Shown piece by piece: positions 7,090-14,729 of a DNA stretch of 20,759 nt (positions within the stretch are counted from its first letter, which is position 1; every line of letters begins with the position of its first letter). This DNA comes from Desulfobacterales bacterium (GTDB lineage Bacteria > Desulfobacterota > Desulfobacteria > Desulfobacterales > Desulfobacteraceae). The notes below the pieces were generated by a model that had not been told where the DNA came from, did not search any database, and saw nothing but the letters and a program-made list of their open reading frames with translations. Location of the stretch: the NCBI GenBank assembly GCA_022361535.1, contig JAKSAU010000242.1, positions 1 to 20,759 of the forward strand, written 5' to 3'. A program made the position numbers and the translations under genes.

Positions 7090-7554
7090 ATGAAACGTAT
7101 TGTTAAATTGATACTTCTAACTGTAGTTGTCTTGAGTTTTTCACTGCCAGCCCAGGCATGGTTCGGATCAGATAAATTTACCTTGGTAAAACCGGACAAC
7201 GGGGTGCTGTTTATCCCTGTTAAAGATATTTCTGATGGAAAAGCACATTATTTTAAGGCGAAGTCAGAGTCGGGAATCATGGTCAAATTTTTTGTTGTGA
7301 AAAGCCATGACGGTGTTATCCGTGCCGCTGTGGATGCATGTGATGTCTGTTTTAAGTCTGGTAAAGGATATGTTCAGGACGGCAATGTCATGGTGTGTAC
7401 CAATTGCGGGATGCGGTTTGCCACTGACCGGATCAATGAAGTCAAAGGAGGGTGTAATCCTGCTCCCTTAGAAAGAAATGTAGAAAATAACCATCTTAAA
7501 ATCGCCATGAGTCAAATCAATGCCAATGCCGGCTTGTGCAAATTCAAAAAATAG
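7090..7554 (+). CDS. Secreted DUF2318 protein (Cys-rich, predicted metal/Fe-S or thiol-redox)
   Basis: A 154-residue exported protein. The signal peptide is at 1-23 (cleavage after AQA, before W24). The DUF2318 core follows: RAAVDACDVCFKSGKGY with CxxC at C84/C87, then CTNCGMRF with CxxC at C103/C106, then GGCNP (C122), with one more Cys (C150) near the end. Four cysteines in two CxxC pairs suggest a bound metal or a disulfide-exchange function. DUF2318 proteins occur beside MacB/FtsX-type ABC genes in iron-related loci such as the Campylobacter p19 region (recalled). The protein is likely periplasmic, perhaps lipid-free. AAGGA lies about 7 bases before the ATG. The gene sits 15 bases after the HMA gene and overlaps none. 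Confidence 0.82.
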   Translation: MKRIVKLILLTVVVLSFSLPAQAWFGSDKFTLVKPDNGVLFIPVKDISDGKAHYFKAKSESGIMVKFFVVKSHDGVIRAAVDACDVCFKSGKGYVQDGNVMVCTNCGMRFATDRINEVKGGCNPAPLERNVENNHLKIAMSQINANAGLCKFKK

Positions 7555-7562
7555 GGGGAAAA

Positions 7563-8006
7563 ATGGCCTGGGATCCTGAAAAATACAGGGAAAAACGTGA
7601 GAAAGTATTAGGGGTCAAAAAGCGCGGGATTTCATTTGGGACGCTTACGGCAATTGTATCTTGTGCGATCCTTTTGGGTATGGCTTCGCTAAGCGTTCCG
7701 GGAGCAATCTCATATATGAAAACCAGACATCTGGACGATGCCATTTTCAAACTAGCCGGAAATCAAACATGGCCCAATGATCTGGTAGGCAGTGTAAAGA
7801 TGCTGTCCGGAGTCGATTCCACGTCACTGGACACACACAATACAAGGCTTGTGGTCACATTTGACCGCCGCCATACCCGACCTGGTGTTTTTTCCACCCA
7901 TTTTAAAAAACATGGTGCCAACGCAACCCTGCTCAACAGGGTGGGACACAGGCAGCATAATGCTACCTTAAAGGCGGAAAAGGAGGCGGAAGGTGAAACT
8001 CCATAA
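7563..8006 (+). CDS. Small membrane-anchored protein of unknown function in the ABC operon
   Basis: I do not recognise this 147-residue protein with certainty. A charged cytoplasmic N terminus (WDPEKYREKREKVLGVKKRG) leads to one hydrophobic segment (about 23-46), after which the C-terminal ~100 residues would be outside the inner membrane. The outer part includes a short helix region (DDAIFKLAGNQ), then TRLVVTFDRRHTRPGVFSTHFKKHGANATLL. This recalls the strand-helix-strand order of an HMA-type ferredoxin fold without the cysteines (inference, weak). It also has several histidines. The ATG at 7563 has AGGGGGAA directly upstream and is preferred to the ATG at 7536. Its 3' end overlaps the permease gene by 14 bases, so it belongs to the transporter module. 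Confidence 0.65.
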   Translation: MAWDPEKYREKREKVLGVKKRGISFGTLTAIVSCAILLGMASLSVPGAISYMKTRHLDDAIFKLAGNQTWPNDLVGSVKMLSGVDSTSLDTHNTRLVVTFDRRHTRPGVFSTHFKKHGANATLLNRVGHRQHNATLKAEKEAEGETP

Positions 8007-9174
8007 TATTTCATTTGGCAATATCCGCAGGCGCAAAGCCAAGATGGTTTTTCTGGCCTTAGGGCTTATCATCGGTATCTCTACGATTGTCACCCTACTG
8101 GCTATAACCGAGACCATGACACTAGAAATCGAGGAGCGGCTGAACAAGTTCGGTGCCAATATTATTATGGTTCCTAAAACCGAGCACCTTTCCCTTAACT
8201 ACGGCGGCATTGATGTGGGCGGTGTCAATTATGAACTTAAAACGTTTGAACAGGAAAATTTAGGGCGGATTCGTACCATAGAAAATGCCAAAAACATTGG
8301 TGTGGTTGCACCTAAAGTACTAGGCGCCCTTGATGTGCAAAAAGATATCGGTGCTCAGAATACTGGGAAAAAAGTCATGGTCATGGGCGTGGTATTTCAA
8401 GAGGAGTTGGCTTTAAAGACGTGGTGGCAAAAGAATGGAAAATACCCGGAAACGAAAGATCAGGTAATGCTGGGTGCGGCTGCTGCCTCGATCCTCTCCC
8501 TTGCCCCCGGAGATGTCATACGCATGAAAGAAAGGCCTTTCAACGTATCAGGGGTTCTTTTGCCCACAGGCGGGTCTGAGGACAATGCCGTGATCATGGA
8601 TATGGGCACGGCTCAGGCACTGTTGGGTATGCCGGGAAAGGTTTCTATGGTTGAAATATCTGCTTTTTGCAGGGGATGCCCCATCACGGAACTGACCCTG
8701 CAGATTGCAGAAGTCTTCCCAAATGGCAAAGTGACTGCCATGAAGCAGGCGGTTATGTCAAAAATGCAGTCCATAGAAATGTTCAAATCTTTTTCCCTTG
8801 GTGTGTCTGTCCTTGTGGTTGGTATTGGGGCATTGCTGGTCATGGTTACCATGATGGGGTCTGTAAACGAAAGGACGAGGGAAATAGGAATCTTCAGGGC
8901 CATTGGTTTCCGCCAGACCCATGTGATGCAGATTATCCTTCTTGAAGCACTTGTTCTTGGGCTTTTCGGCGGGCTTTTCGGATTTGCACTTGGGAATATA
9001 ACAGCATGGTTTCTGATTCCCGTTGTTATTGAAAAAGGAGTCTTTGCAGGCATCAATTACCAATTGGGGGGAATTTCACTTCTCATGGCAGCAGCTTTAA
9101 GTCTTCTCGCCTCCTTGTATCCGGCGTATAAGGCCGGGCGAATGGATCCCAGCGATGCCTTAAGGGTTTTGTAA
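7993..9174 (+). CDS. MacB/FtsX-type ABC transporter permease
   Basis: A 393-residue permease with the MacB/LolC topology. TM1 is near 18-39, a large periplasmic domain (about 42-262) follows, then three TM segments (about 266-290, 312-342, 357-377). The FtsX signature VNERTREIGIFRAIGFRQ (291-308) lies after TM2, and the C terminus PAYKAGRMDPSDALRVL is typical. Such permeases do not form a classic import channel; they transmit ATPase strokes to periplasmic partners. The periplasmic domain carries a CxxC pair (C226, C229, in AFCRGCP), suggesting contact with metal or thiols like the two secreted proteins upstream. The start is GTG at 7993 behind GGAGGCGGAAG, overlapping the previous gene. It pairs with the ATPase gene 43 bases downstream. 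The substrate is unknown. Confidence 0.9.
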   Translation: MKLHNISFGNIRRRKAKMVFLALGLIIGISTIVTLLAITETMTLEIEERLNKFGANIIMVPKTEHLSLNYGGIDVGGVNYELKTFEQENLGRIRTIENAKNIGVVAPKVLGALDVQKDIGAQNTGKKVMVMGVVFQEELALKTWWQKNGKYPETKDQVMLGAAAASILSLAPGDVIRMKERPFNVSGVLLPTGGSEDNAVIMDMGTAQALLGMPGKVSMVEISAFCRGCPITELTLQIAEVFPNGKVTAMKQAVMSKMQSIEMFKSFSLGVSVLVVGIGALLVMVTMMGSVNERTREIGIFRAIGFRQTHVMQIILLEALVLGLFGGLFGFALGNITAWFLIPVVIEKGVFAGINYQLGGISLLMAAALSLLASLYPAYKAGRMDPSDALRVL

Positions 9175-9217
9175 TGCCAAAAGTACCCATATCCGAATTC
9201 TAAATATAGGAAAAACA

Positions 9218-9901
9218 ATGACTGATCATTTAATCGAAATTCAAAATCTTGAAAAAACCTACTCATCAGGGGATACCACTGTGACTGCCATACAGAACAT
9301 GGACTTTTTTGTTGATGATGGTGAATTCATTGCTGTCATGGGCCAGTCCGGTTCAGGTAAATCTACGTTGTTGTCCATCATGGGAGCCATGAATCGGCCA
9401 AGCCGGGGCCAGGTGTTTATAGATTCTTTAGATATATACAGCCTGACAAATGAGCAGCGTGCAGATTTAAGAAGTGAATATATGGGATTTATCTTCCAGT
9501 CTTTTCAACTCATCCCTTACCTGACAGTTTTGGAAAACGTGAAATTGCCCATGGCTGTCACAGGAAAAAAGAAAAAAGTGAAAAACCAGATGGCCATGGA
9601 AGTGATCTCCAGAGTGGGACTTGAAGAAAAAGCAGACCGTCTGCCCGATCAATTGTCAGGCGGTGAGCAGGAGCGGGTCGCTATCGCAAGAGCCATTGTT
9701 AATAAACCCCCCATCATCCTCGCGGATGAGCCCACAGGCAACCTTGATTCAAAAACAGCCAATGAAATTATGACACTGCTGGGAGAATTGAATCAGGAAG
9801 GAAGAACCGTTATCATGGTGACGCATAACCCAAACATGACGGCCCATGCCCACCGTACAATTCAGGTTCAGGACGGCAGAATCAGCACAACTTTTTCATG
9901 A
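9218..9901 (+). CDS. ABC transporter ATP-binding protein (LolD/MacB family)
   Basis: A 227-residue complete nucleotide-binding protein that would energise the neighbouring FtsX-type permease from the cytoplasmic side. Walker A is GQSGSGKST (42-50), the Q-loop [14 protein letters not shown] (Q94), the signature [14 protein letters not shown] (146-159), Walker [13 protein letters not shown] (167-178) and the H-loop VTHNP (H203). The Q-loop phrase and the LDSKT after Walker B are characteristic of the LolD/MacB group rather than importers. A TATAGGAAAAA ribosome site precedes the ATG. It is the last gene of the operon; an 80-nt hairpin lies 75 bases downstream of its stop. Confidence 0.94.
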   Translation: MTDHLIEIQNLEKTYSSGDTTVTAIQNMDFFVDDGEFIAVMGQSGSGKSTLLSIMGAMNRPSRGQVFIDSLDIYSLTNEQRADLRSEYMGFIFQSFQLIPYLTVLENVKLPMAVTGKKKKVKNQMAMEVISRVGLEEKADRLPDQLSGGEQERVAIARAIVNKPPIILADEPTGNLDSKTANEIMTLLGELNQEGRTVIMVTHNPNMTAHAHRTIQVQDGRISTTFS

Positions 9902-9933
9902 ACACGATAAGTTTATAGCGATGCCCAACAAAA

Positions 9934-10003
9934 ATGTTCCTTTATAATGCGGGTAGATTAATCATAGGTTGCTTAGGCCCGTTTGTTCTAAGAAGACGGC
10001 ATC
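9934..10003 (+). repeat. Dispersed intergenic repeat, copy B
   Basis: The blocks at 9934-9954 and 9972-10003 match copy A at 2004-2103 (opposite strand). The second block forms the left arm of the long hairpin at 9976-10055. Two intergenic copies within 8 kb suggest a family of short repeats in this genome, REP- or MITE-like; no target duplication or transposase is visible. Confidence 0.55.
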
Positions 10004-10055
10004 AGGCGGATTTTTCATAAAAAATTCGGCAGCCGCTTCTTAGAATAAACGGGCC
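9976..10055 (+). terminator. 80-nt branched hairpin between convergent genes (possible bidirectional terminator or REP-like element)
   Basis: The 20-base arms 9976-9995 and 10036-10055 are complementary at 19 of 20 positions. Inside, CGGC (9997-10000) pairs with GCCG (10032-10035). An inner stem 10005-10015 with 10020-10030 closes on loop CATA. The left arm is also part of the dispersed repeat. The element sits between the end of the ABC operon and the end of the regulator gene, so it could stop transcription from both sides. No long T-run directly follows, so terminator function is not proven. Confidence 0.5.
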
Positions 10056-10220
10056 GATATTTGTATATGGAATGCTCTTGTTCACCTATGAATAGCAAAA
10101 AAGATCTGAACCTTTTTCAAGAAAACCATTGAAGAAAGAGGCAGCCGATTACGGGACGATAGCTCCGGTGTTCTTATGTGCGGTATGGGCCCAACTTGAA
10201 ACAGGTAAAAAATAGAACTT
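10056..10220. other. Remainder of convergent intergenic gap, nothing firm
   Basis: No recognisable gene or RNA. A stop-free stretch of about 39 codons on the plus strand (about 10096-10215, ending LETGKK and TAG) has no start codon or ribosome site. It could be a decayed gene end or chance. Confidence 0.4.
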
Positions 10221-10934
10221 TTAACTTGTCCGGATTTTTTTAAAAAAATCCATGACAAACTGTATATGCTCTTTCATGGCTGAGTAAGCCTTGAAAGGAT
10301 CCCGTGCCTTGATGGATGACAGGATATTTTTATGCTGACGTAAAATTTCCTGGATATTGTCTGGTTCTTCATAGAGGCTTGCCAGGTTTTCACCGATCCC
10401 ATGAAAAAGGTAATCGTAGAAGTTTCGCATGATCAGAATGTGCAGGGGATTTTTTGCTGCATAGGCAATGGCCATATGAAAAGAGGTATCGGCCTCTGTG
10501 CCTAAACGGCCTGAGTTGACTTCTTCATCCATTTCAATGATGCTTTGATTAAGGGCTGTAATATCGGTCTCATCTGCACGCTGAGCAGCAAGAGCTGCGG
10601 CATTGCATTCCAATCCCATACGAACTTCCAGAAGGTCTTCTAAGGAGGCATCCTGTGCTTTGATCGCTTTTGCTAAAGGAGTAGCCAAAGTATCGTCAAC
10701 AGATTTGACAAATGTTCCCTGACCCTGCTTCTGAACGATTAAGCCCATTGCAACCAGACGCTGGATAGCATCCCGAACTGTGGTCCGGCTCACGTTCATG
10801 GCCTGTGCCAGCTCCCGTTCGGTCATGAGTTTTTCACCGGGCTTAAGGGTCCCCCGGTAAATCAACTCTCTGATCTGGTCAAATACCTGGTCAGAGATTC
10901 GTTTGGGCTTTATGGGCTTAATGGGTATTGTCAT
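10221..10934 (-). CDS. GntR-family transcriptional regulator with FCD domain (probable lactate-operon repressor)
   Basis: A 237-residue FadR-subfamily regulator. The winged helix spans about 12-78 (PGEKLMTERELAQAMNVSR, then TTVRDAIQRLVAMGLI). The all-helical FCD effector domain spans about 98-232 with its usual metal-site residues: D149, H153 (DTSFHMAIA), H201 (RQHKNIL) and H223 (KEHIQFV). FCD regulators bind organic acids, and LldR/PdhR-type members recognise TTGGT-N3-ACCAA. Two such sites lie in the divergent promoter region of this locus, so it is probably the lactate- or glycolate-responsive repressor there (inference). The ATG at 10932-10934 follows TAGGAA. It is the last gene of the minus-strand operon, 108 bases after the SDR; a weak TTGATA-N17-AATACT in that gap may give independent expression. 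Confidence 0.9.
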   Translation of the reverse strand: MTIPIKPIKPKRISDQVFDQIRELIYRGTLKPGEKLMTERELAQAMNVSRTTVRDAIQRLVAMGLIVQKQGQGTFVKSVDDTLATPLAKAIKAQDASLEDLLEVRMGLECNAAALAAQRADETDITALNQSIIEMDEEVNSGRLGTEADTSFHMAIAYAAKNPLHILIMRNFYDYLFHGIGENLASLYEEPDNIQEILRQHKNILSSIKARDPFKAYSAMKEHIQFVMDFFKKIRTS

Positions 10935-11042
10935 ATTCCTATCTGTCTAATTCCTTTTTAAATTCTTAAGCCAGACAGTATTAACCATTCACATATCAAT
11001 ATCAAGAGATTTTTTGGTTCACCCACCGCAAGCTCTATATAG

Positions 11043-11882
11043 TTAATACGTTAAAACCATCCCTCCGTCGAAAAGAAGGTCGCCGCCAACCAAGTATTTG
11101 GAAAACCTTGAAAATCCGTGAACAAAGAGATTGGCGACCTCAACCGGAGACATCATTTCCTTCACCCTGGACTTTCCCATCATTACATCTGTGATGACTT
11201 TGTCAGGGGTTATACCCCTTTGCTCTGCCTGGGCGGCGATCTGGTTGAGAGCCAGGGGAGTTTTAACAAAGCCGGAGCTTACGGTAAAAGAACGGATTTT
11301 TCCTTCGCCTTCTGCTGATATGGATTGGCTTAATGCCCGCAGACCGAATTTGGTAATGTTGTAAACCGGTTTGTTTTTGGTGCAGATATGGGCATGCACC
11401 GAAGCCATATTGGCAATGACACCGCAACCGTCACCTGATTGTTTCATGTAAGGGATGGTCAGTTGAGACAGGTAAAAAGGTGCCCTGAGCATGATTTTCT
11501 GCATCAAGTCATAGGTGGCCATTGGAAAGTTGTCTACCGAATCAATATGCTGGATACCGGCTATGTTGGCCAGGTATCTTATTTGACCCTTGCCTGCAGC
11601 CAGTTTGACAGCGGACTCAATGTCCCTATCAACGGTCAGATCGGTTTTTGCAAAGATCATATCGCCACCCAATGCTTTTGCTTTTTCGCAGGTGACCTGA
11701 CCTTCTTCTTCATTAATGTCCAGGCCGACTACTGTTAAATTGTTGGCGGCGGCTGCAAGGGAGACTGCCCTGCCTATACCCGTACCACAACCACTGATTA
11801 TGCAAACATGTTCCTTGCAAAAATCAGGGTCATCCAGAATCAGAACTTCATCCCGGGTAATTTCAGGCTCTTTGATATCCAT
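11043..11882 (-). CDS. SDR-family oxidoreductase, 3-hydroxybutyrate dehydrogenase-like
   Basis: A 279-residue classical short-chain dehydrogenase using NAD(P)H. The glycine-rich cofactor motif is SGCGTGIG (30-37) and D55 after the second strand favours NAD. NIAG (106-109), catalytic S161, Y174 and K178 (YNITK) are all present. The C-terminal portion (QIAAQAEQRGITPDKVI, then a late GGDLLFDGGM) resembles D-3-hydroxybutyrate dehydrogenases, where EEVI and ITGAALPVDGGWTAQ sit in the same places. A roughly 20-residue N-terminal extension precedes the Rossmann core. A GGAGGGAGA ribosome site precedes the ATG. It follows the GlcF-like gene by 51 bases in the lactate operon, where its substrate could be a hydroxy acid; this is inferred, not shown. 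Confidence 0.85.
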   Translation of the reverse strand: MDIKEPEITRDEVLILDDPDFCKEHVCIISGCGTGIGRAVSLAAAANNLTVVGLDINEEEGQVTCEKAKALGGDMIFAKTDLTVDRDIESAVKLAAGKGQIRYLANIAGIQHIDSVDNFPMATYDLMQKIMLRAPFYLSQLTIPYMKQSGDGCGVIANMASVHAHICTKNKPVYNITKFGLRALSQSISAEGEGKIRSFTVSSGFVKTPLALNQIAAQAEQRGITPDKVITDVMMGKSRVKEMMSPVEVANLFVHGFSRFSKYLVGGDLLFDGGMVLTY

Positions 11883-11933
11883 GGTCTCCCTCCTTCAATA
11901 TGGTTGAGTATTAAAACGGTCTTCTACTTTTCC

Positions 11934-13232
11934 TTATTTTTCCAAAGCTTCGGCATACAATTCCATGGGATGCCGGACCCGGATATTGGCATTGTTTTTG
12001 GCCAGCATATCCGAGATCTGCATCATACATGCAGGACAGCCTGTAGAAAGTGTGGTGCAGCCGGTATCCGAGATATTCTGTTGCTTGAGTTTGCCAATGG
12101 CACTAGACAAGTCATAGTGATAAACATTGAAACTGCCGCCCATACCGCAGCATTTATCCGAACCGGACATCTCCACAAGGTTCTTGCCTGCGGCTTTGAT
12201 CATCTGCCTGGGTTGGCCCGATACCCCAAGGGATTTTTTAAGATGGCAGGGGTCGTGGTATGTAACGGTTTCCCCGTTTGAATCTCCTTGGGATTCTCCT
12301 AATTTGGTATCAACATGGTCTACCATAAACTGGTTGATGTCCATGGTCCTTTTGGACAGGGCTTCAAGCCGGGCCTTTACACCGGAGCTTGCATCCTTAT
12401 AAACACTTGGCCACAATTTTTTGATGGTGGACGTGCAGGTGGCACAGGCTGTTACCAGGACATCAAAATTTTCTTTGTCAAAAAGGGCCAGGTTGTGATC
12501 CACGAGACGGGTAAAGGTCTCCCTGTCTCCTGAAGCCAAAGCCGGGATGCCGCAACATCCCTGCCCCGAAGGAATAGAAACACCTACCCCGTGGTGATCC
12601 AAAGCTTTTATGGTTGACCTGGCAATATTTGGAAACACTTTATCAATCAGGCAGCCGGTAAAAATAGCTGCTTTGAGTTTTGTTCCCTTGGTTTTAAGTC
12701 CCTGCTCCGGGATTTCTTTATGGAATGGAGTAGATGCCAGGGGCACAAAATGGCGGTCAGCCAAAAGCGGGGATACCAAACGGGCGCATGAGGTGCCCTG
12801 TGCGTTGGCATCGTCTTTTGCAAACAGGCCCTGAAATTTTCCAGCCCAGGCCACAAGTGTGTCAAATGTTCCCGGATTGGCAAGCATCTTTTTAAAGATT
12901 AGCTGTTTAGCCGGTGACAGCCCTTTGTATTCGGTGAGGATGGCGCGCGCCTTGATGAAAATTTCCAGGACATTGACCCCTGAAGGACAATTGGCTGCAC
13001 ACGATCCACATAAAAGACAGCGGTTCAATCGTTCATTGACCCCGTCCGGATCCGTGAAGATGTTTTCCATAAGCCCTGTAAGCAGGGCAAGTTTTCCTCG
13101 TGCAACGTCTGCTTCTTTGCGTGTCTGCTCAAAAAGGGGGCAGACTGACTGGCACATTCCGCAGCGGATACAGGTCACAAGTTGTTCTTCAAGTTCTTTG
13201 ACCAGATTGGCCAGTTCATTCATATTTGCCAT
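11934..13232 (-). CDS. GlcF-like Fe-S electron-transfer subunit (D-lactate/glycolate oxidation)
   Basis: A 432-residue protein with two N-terminal 4Fe-4S motifs, C21/C24/C27/C31 (CIRCGMCQSVCP) and C72/C75/C78/C82 (CLLCGSCAANCP), followed by two CCG domains (about 188-270 and 323-405) with the pairs GQGCCGIPA (C226/C227) and DKCCGMGG (C361/C362) plus their partner cysteines. This is the glycolate oxidase iron-sulfur subunit layout at normal length. It would take electrons from the FAD subunit encoded just upstream (30-base gap) and pass them to the membrane quinone pool or another carrier. In sulfate reducers similar pairs serve D-lactate oxidation. The start at 13230-13232 has a weak CAGGTAG ahead; the Met three codons on is an alternative. 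Confidence 0.92.
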   Translation of the reverse strand: MANMNELANLVKELEEQLVTCIRCGMCQSVCPLFEQTRKEADVARGKLALLTGLMENIFTDPDGVNERLNRCLLCGSCAANCPSGVNVLEIFIKARAILTEYKGLSPAKQLIFKKMLANPGTFDTLVAWAGKFQGLFAKDDANAQGTSCARLVSPLLADRHFVPLASTPFHKEIPEQGLKTKGTKLKAAIFTGCLIDKVFPNIARSTIKALDHHGVGVSIPSGQGCCGIPALASGDRETFTRLVDHNLALFDKENFDVLVTACATCTSTIKKLWPSVYKDASSGVKARLEALSKRTMDINQFMVDHVDTKLGESQGDSNGETVTYHDPCHLKKSLGVSGQPRQMIKAAGKNLVEMSGSDKCCGMGGSFNVYHYDLSSAIGKLKQQNISDTGCTTLSTGCPACMMQISDMLAKNNANIRVRHPMELYAEALEK

Positions 13233-13262
13233 ACAATATCTACCTGATAGGAATCCTAAAAA

Positions 13263-14663
13263 TTAATTTGTGGTGTCTGATGAAACCCCTGTAATTTTGC
13301 CTGGGTTGAGTATGTTATTGGGGTCAAGCGCTCCTCTCAATTGTCTTGAAAAAAGAATTGAGGAGTAGCCGGCCTCTTTTTCCAGGAACGGGGCTTTGGC
13401 AATACCGGTGCCATGTTCCCCGGAAAGTGTTCCACCCAAAGCCAGTGCTTTGTCAAAGATTTCTTCAATGGCCTCTTCCACCCGGTGGAATTCTTCGGTA
13501 TTGCGCTTGTCTGTTAAGATGGTGGGGTGCAGGTTGCCGTCCCCGGCATGACCAAAGGTACCGATATCTATTTTATAAGTTGTGGCGATATCCTGGAGTG
13601 CTTTTACCATGTCCGGGATTTTACTTCTGGGCACGGTGGCATCTTCAAGAACTAAAGTGGGTTTGAGCTTGGCAAGTGCTGAAAGCGCGCTCCTCCTTGC
13701 CGCCCATATTTTATCCCTTTCTGCATCTGTCTGGGCCACATTGATAGAGGTTGCCCCAAGTTTTTTGCATAAGGCTTCCACCTTTACTCCTTCTTCCTTA
13801 ACAACAGCCGGATGGCCGTCTACTTCAATGAGGAGTAGTGCGGCAGCTTCCACAGGCAAGCCTGCTTTGGAAAAATCTTCAACCGCCCGGATTGTGAAAT
13901 TGTCTAGGATTTCAAGGGTGGCAGGAACAATCCTGGCTGCAATGATGGCAGCAACGGTTTCGGATGCTTGTTCAATGGTGTCGTAAACTGCAACCAGGGA
14001 ATGTCTATCCTGGGGAGCAGGGATCAGCTTGAGGGTAATTTCATCCAGAACCCCTAAAGTTCCTTCTGAGCCAACCATCAGCCCTGTAATATTGTACCCG
14101 GTTGCACATTTCACGGTTCTTGACCCTGTTTTTATATAATTCCCCTGGGCATCGAAAAAACGCATACCCATGACATAGTCTTTGGTAACACCGTATTTAA
14201 GCCCTCTTAATCCGCCGGCATTCTCAGCCACATTGCCGCCAATGGTGGATACTGCCTGTGACCCTGGATCAGGGGGGTAAAAAAGCCCTTTTGCCTCAAC
14301 AGCAGCAGCAAGGTCAGCTGTCACCACACCTGGCTGGACCACAGCATACATATCAGCTTCGTTTATTTCTATGATTTTGTTCAGCCGGCCGGTGAGCAGG
14401 ACAATGCCATGCCCTTCGGGAATGGTGCCGCCTGACAGGTTCGTTCCGGCGCCCCTGACAGTCAGCGGAATGCGGTTCTCATGACAGACTTTTACCACAT
14501 GGCCGATACCTTCAGTGTCTGCCGGGATAACAACGGCTCCAGGCATCTGGGCATCTAATACGGCAGCATCATATGAATAGGTCAGCATGTCCTCTTTTTC
14601 AGTCAGAACGTTTTCCGATCCAAGTACTTCCTTTAATTGGGTGATGATTGACTGGCTGATCAT
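13263..14663 (-). CDS. GlcD-like FAD-linked oxidase (D-lactate dehydrogenase/glycolate oxidase subunit)
   Basis: A 466-residue FAD-binding protein of the VAO/PCMH fold, oxidising a 2-hydroxy acid to the 2-oxo acid. The FAD-binding domain is in the first half, with TVRGAGTNLSGGTIP (about 68-82) and PPDPGSQAVSTIGGNVAENA (about 129-148). The C-terminal cap and FAD-contacting end carry GTFGHAGDGNLHPT and LSGEHGTGIAKAPFL, the usual GlcD motifs. D-lactate and glycolate enzymes cannot be separated from sequence alone; the neighbouring LutC/LutAB and TRAP genes favour D-lactate. The ATG has GAGGTAAG just upstream. It is the first gene of the minus-strand operon and has an operator-like palindrome 49-63 bases upstream. 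Confidence 0.93.
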   Translation of the reverse strand: MISQSIITQLKEVLGSENVLTEKEDMLTYSYDAAVLDAQMPGAVVIPADTEGIGHVVKVCHENRIPLTVRGAGTNLSGGTIPEGHGIVLLTGRLNKIIEINEADMYAVVQPGVVTADLAAAVEAKGLFYPPDPGSQAVSTIGGNVAENAGGLRGLKYGVTKDYVMGMRFFDAQGNYIKTGSRTVKCATGYNITGLMVGSEGTLGVLDEITLKLIPAPQDRHSLVAVYDTIEQASETVAAIIAARIVPATLEILDNFTIRAVEDFSKAGLPVEAAALLLIEVDGHPAVVKEEGVKVEALCKKLGATSINVAQTDAERDKIWAARRSALSALAKLKPTLVLEDATVPRSKIPDMVKALQDIATTYKIDIGTFGHAGDGNLHPTILTDKRNTEEFHRVEEAIEEIFDKALALGGTLSGEHGTGIAKAPFLEKEAGYSSILFSRQLRGALDPNNILNPGKITGVSSDTTN

Positions 14664-14711
14664 ATCTTACCTCTTTTGGCCTTTCTCATACTTAAGGTTG
14701 CATGGCGTGAC

Positions 14712-14726
14712 ATTGGTCATACCAAT
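14712..14726. promoter_or_regulatory. FadR/GntR-type operator, glcD side
   Basis: ATTGGTCATACCAAT is a perfect palindrome with a 3-base centre, matching the TTGGT-N3-ACCAA pattern of LldR/PdhR-like regulators. It lies 49 bases upstream of the GlcD-like ATG. A minus-strand -10-like TAAAAT (14731-14736) sits just before it, so a bound repressor would cover the start of transcription. Confidence 0.7.
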
Positions 14727-14729
14727 TTT

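Noticed and set aside
8613..9063. Long minus-strand open frames within the permease gene (up to 147 codons)
   Set aside because: They are antisense to a clear FtsX-type permease and their translations show no family features.
10096..10215. 39-codon stop-free stretch that reads like a protein C terminus
   Set aside because: No start codon or ribosome site and no family recognised; length is compatible with chance.
10947..10978. CTGTCT/AGACAG dyad upstream of the FCD regulator as an operator
   Set aside because: Arms are short with a long spacer and do not fit the TTGGT-N3-ACCAA pattern seen at the divergent promoters.
14703..14718. TGGCGT-N5-TGGTC resembling a -24/-12 promoter
   Set aside because: The -12 part does not match TTGC, it points away from any plus-strand gene nearby, and the bases are explained by the operator palindrome.
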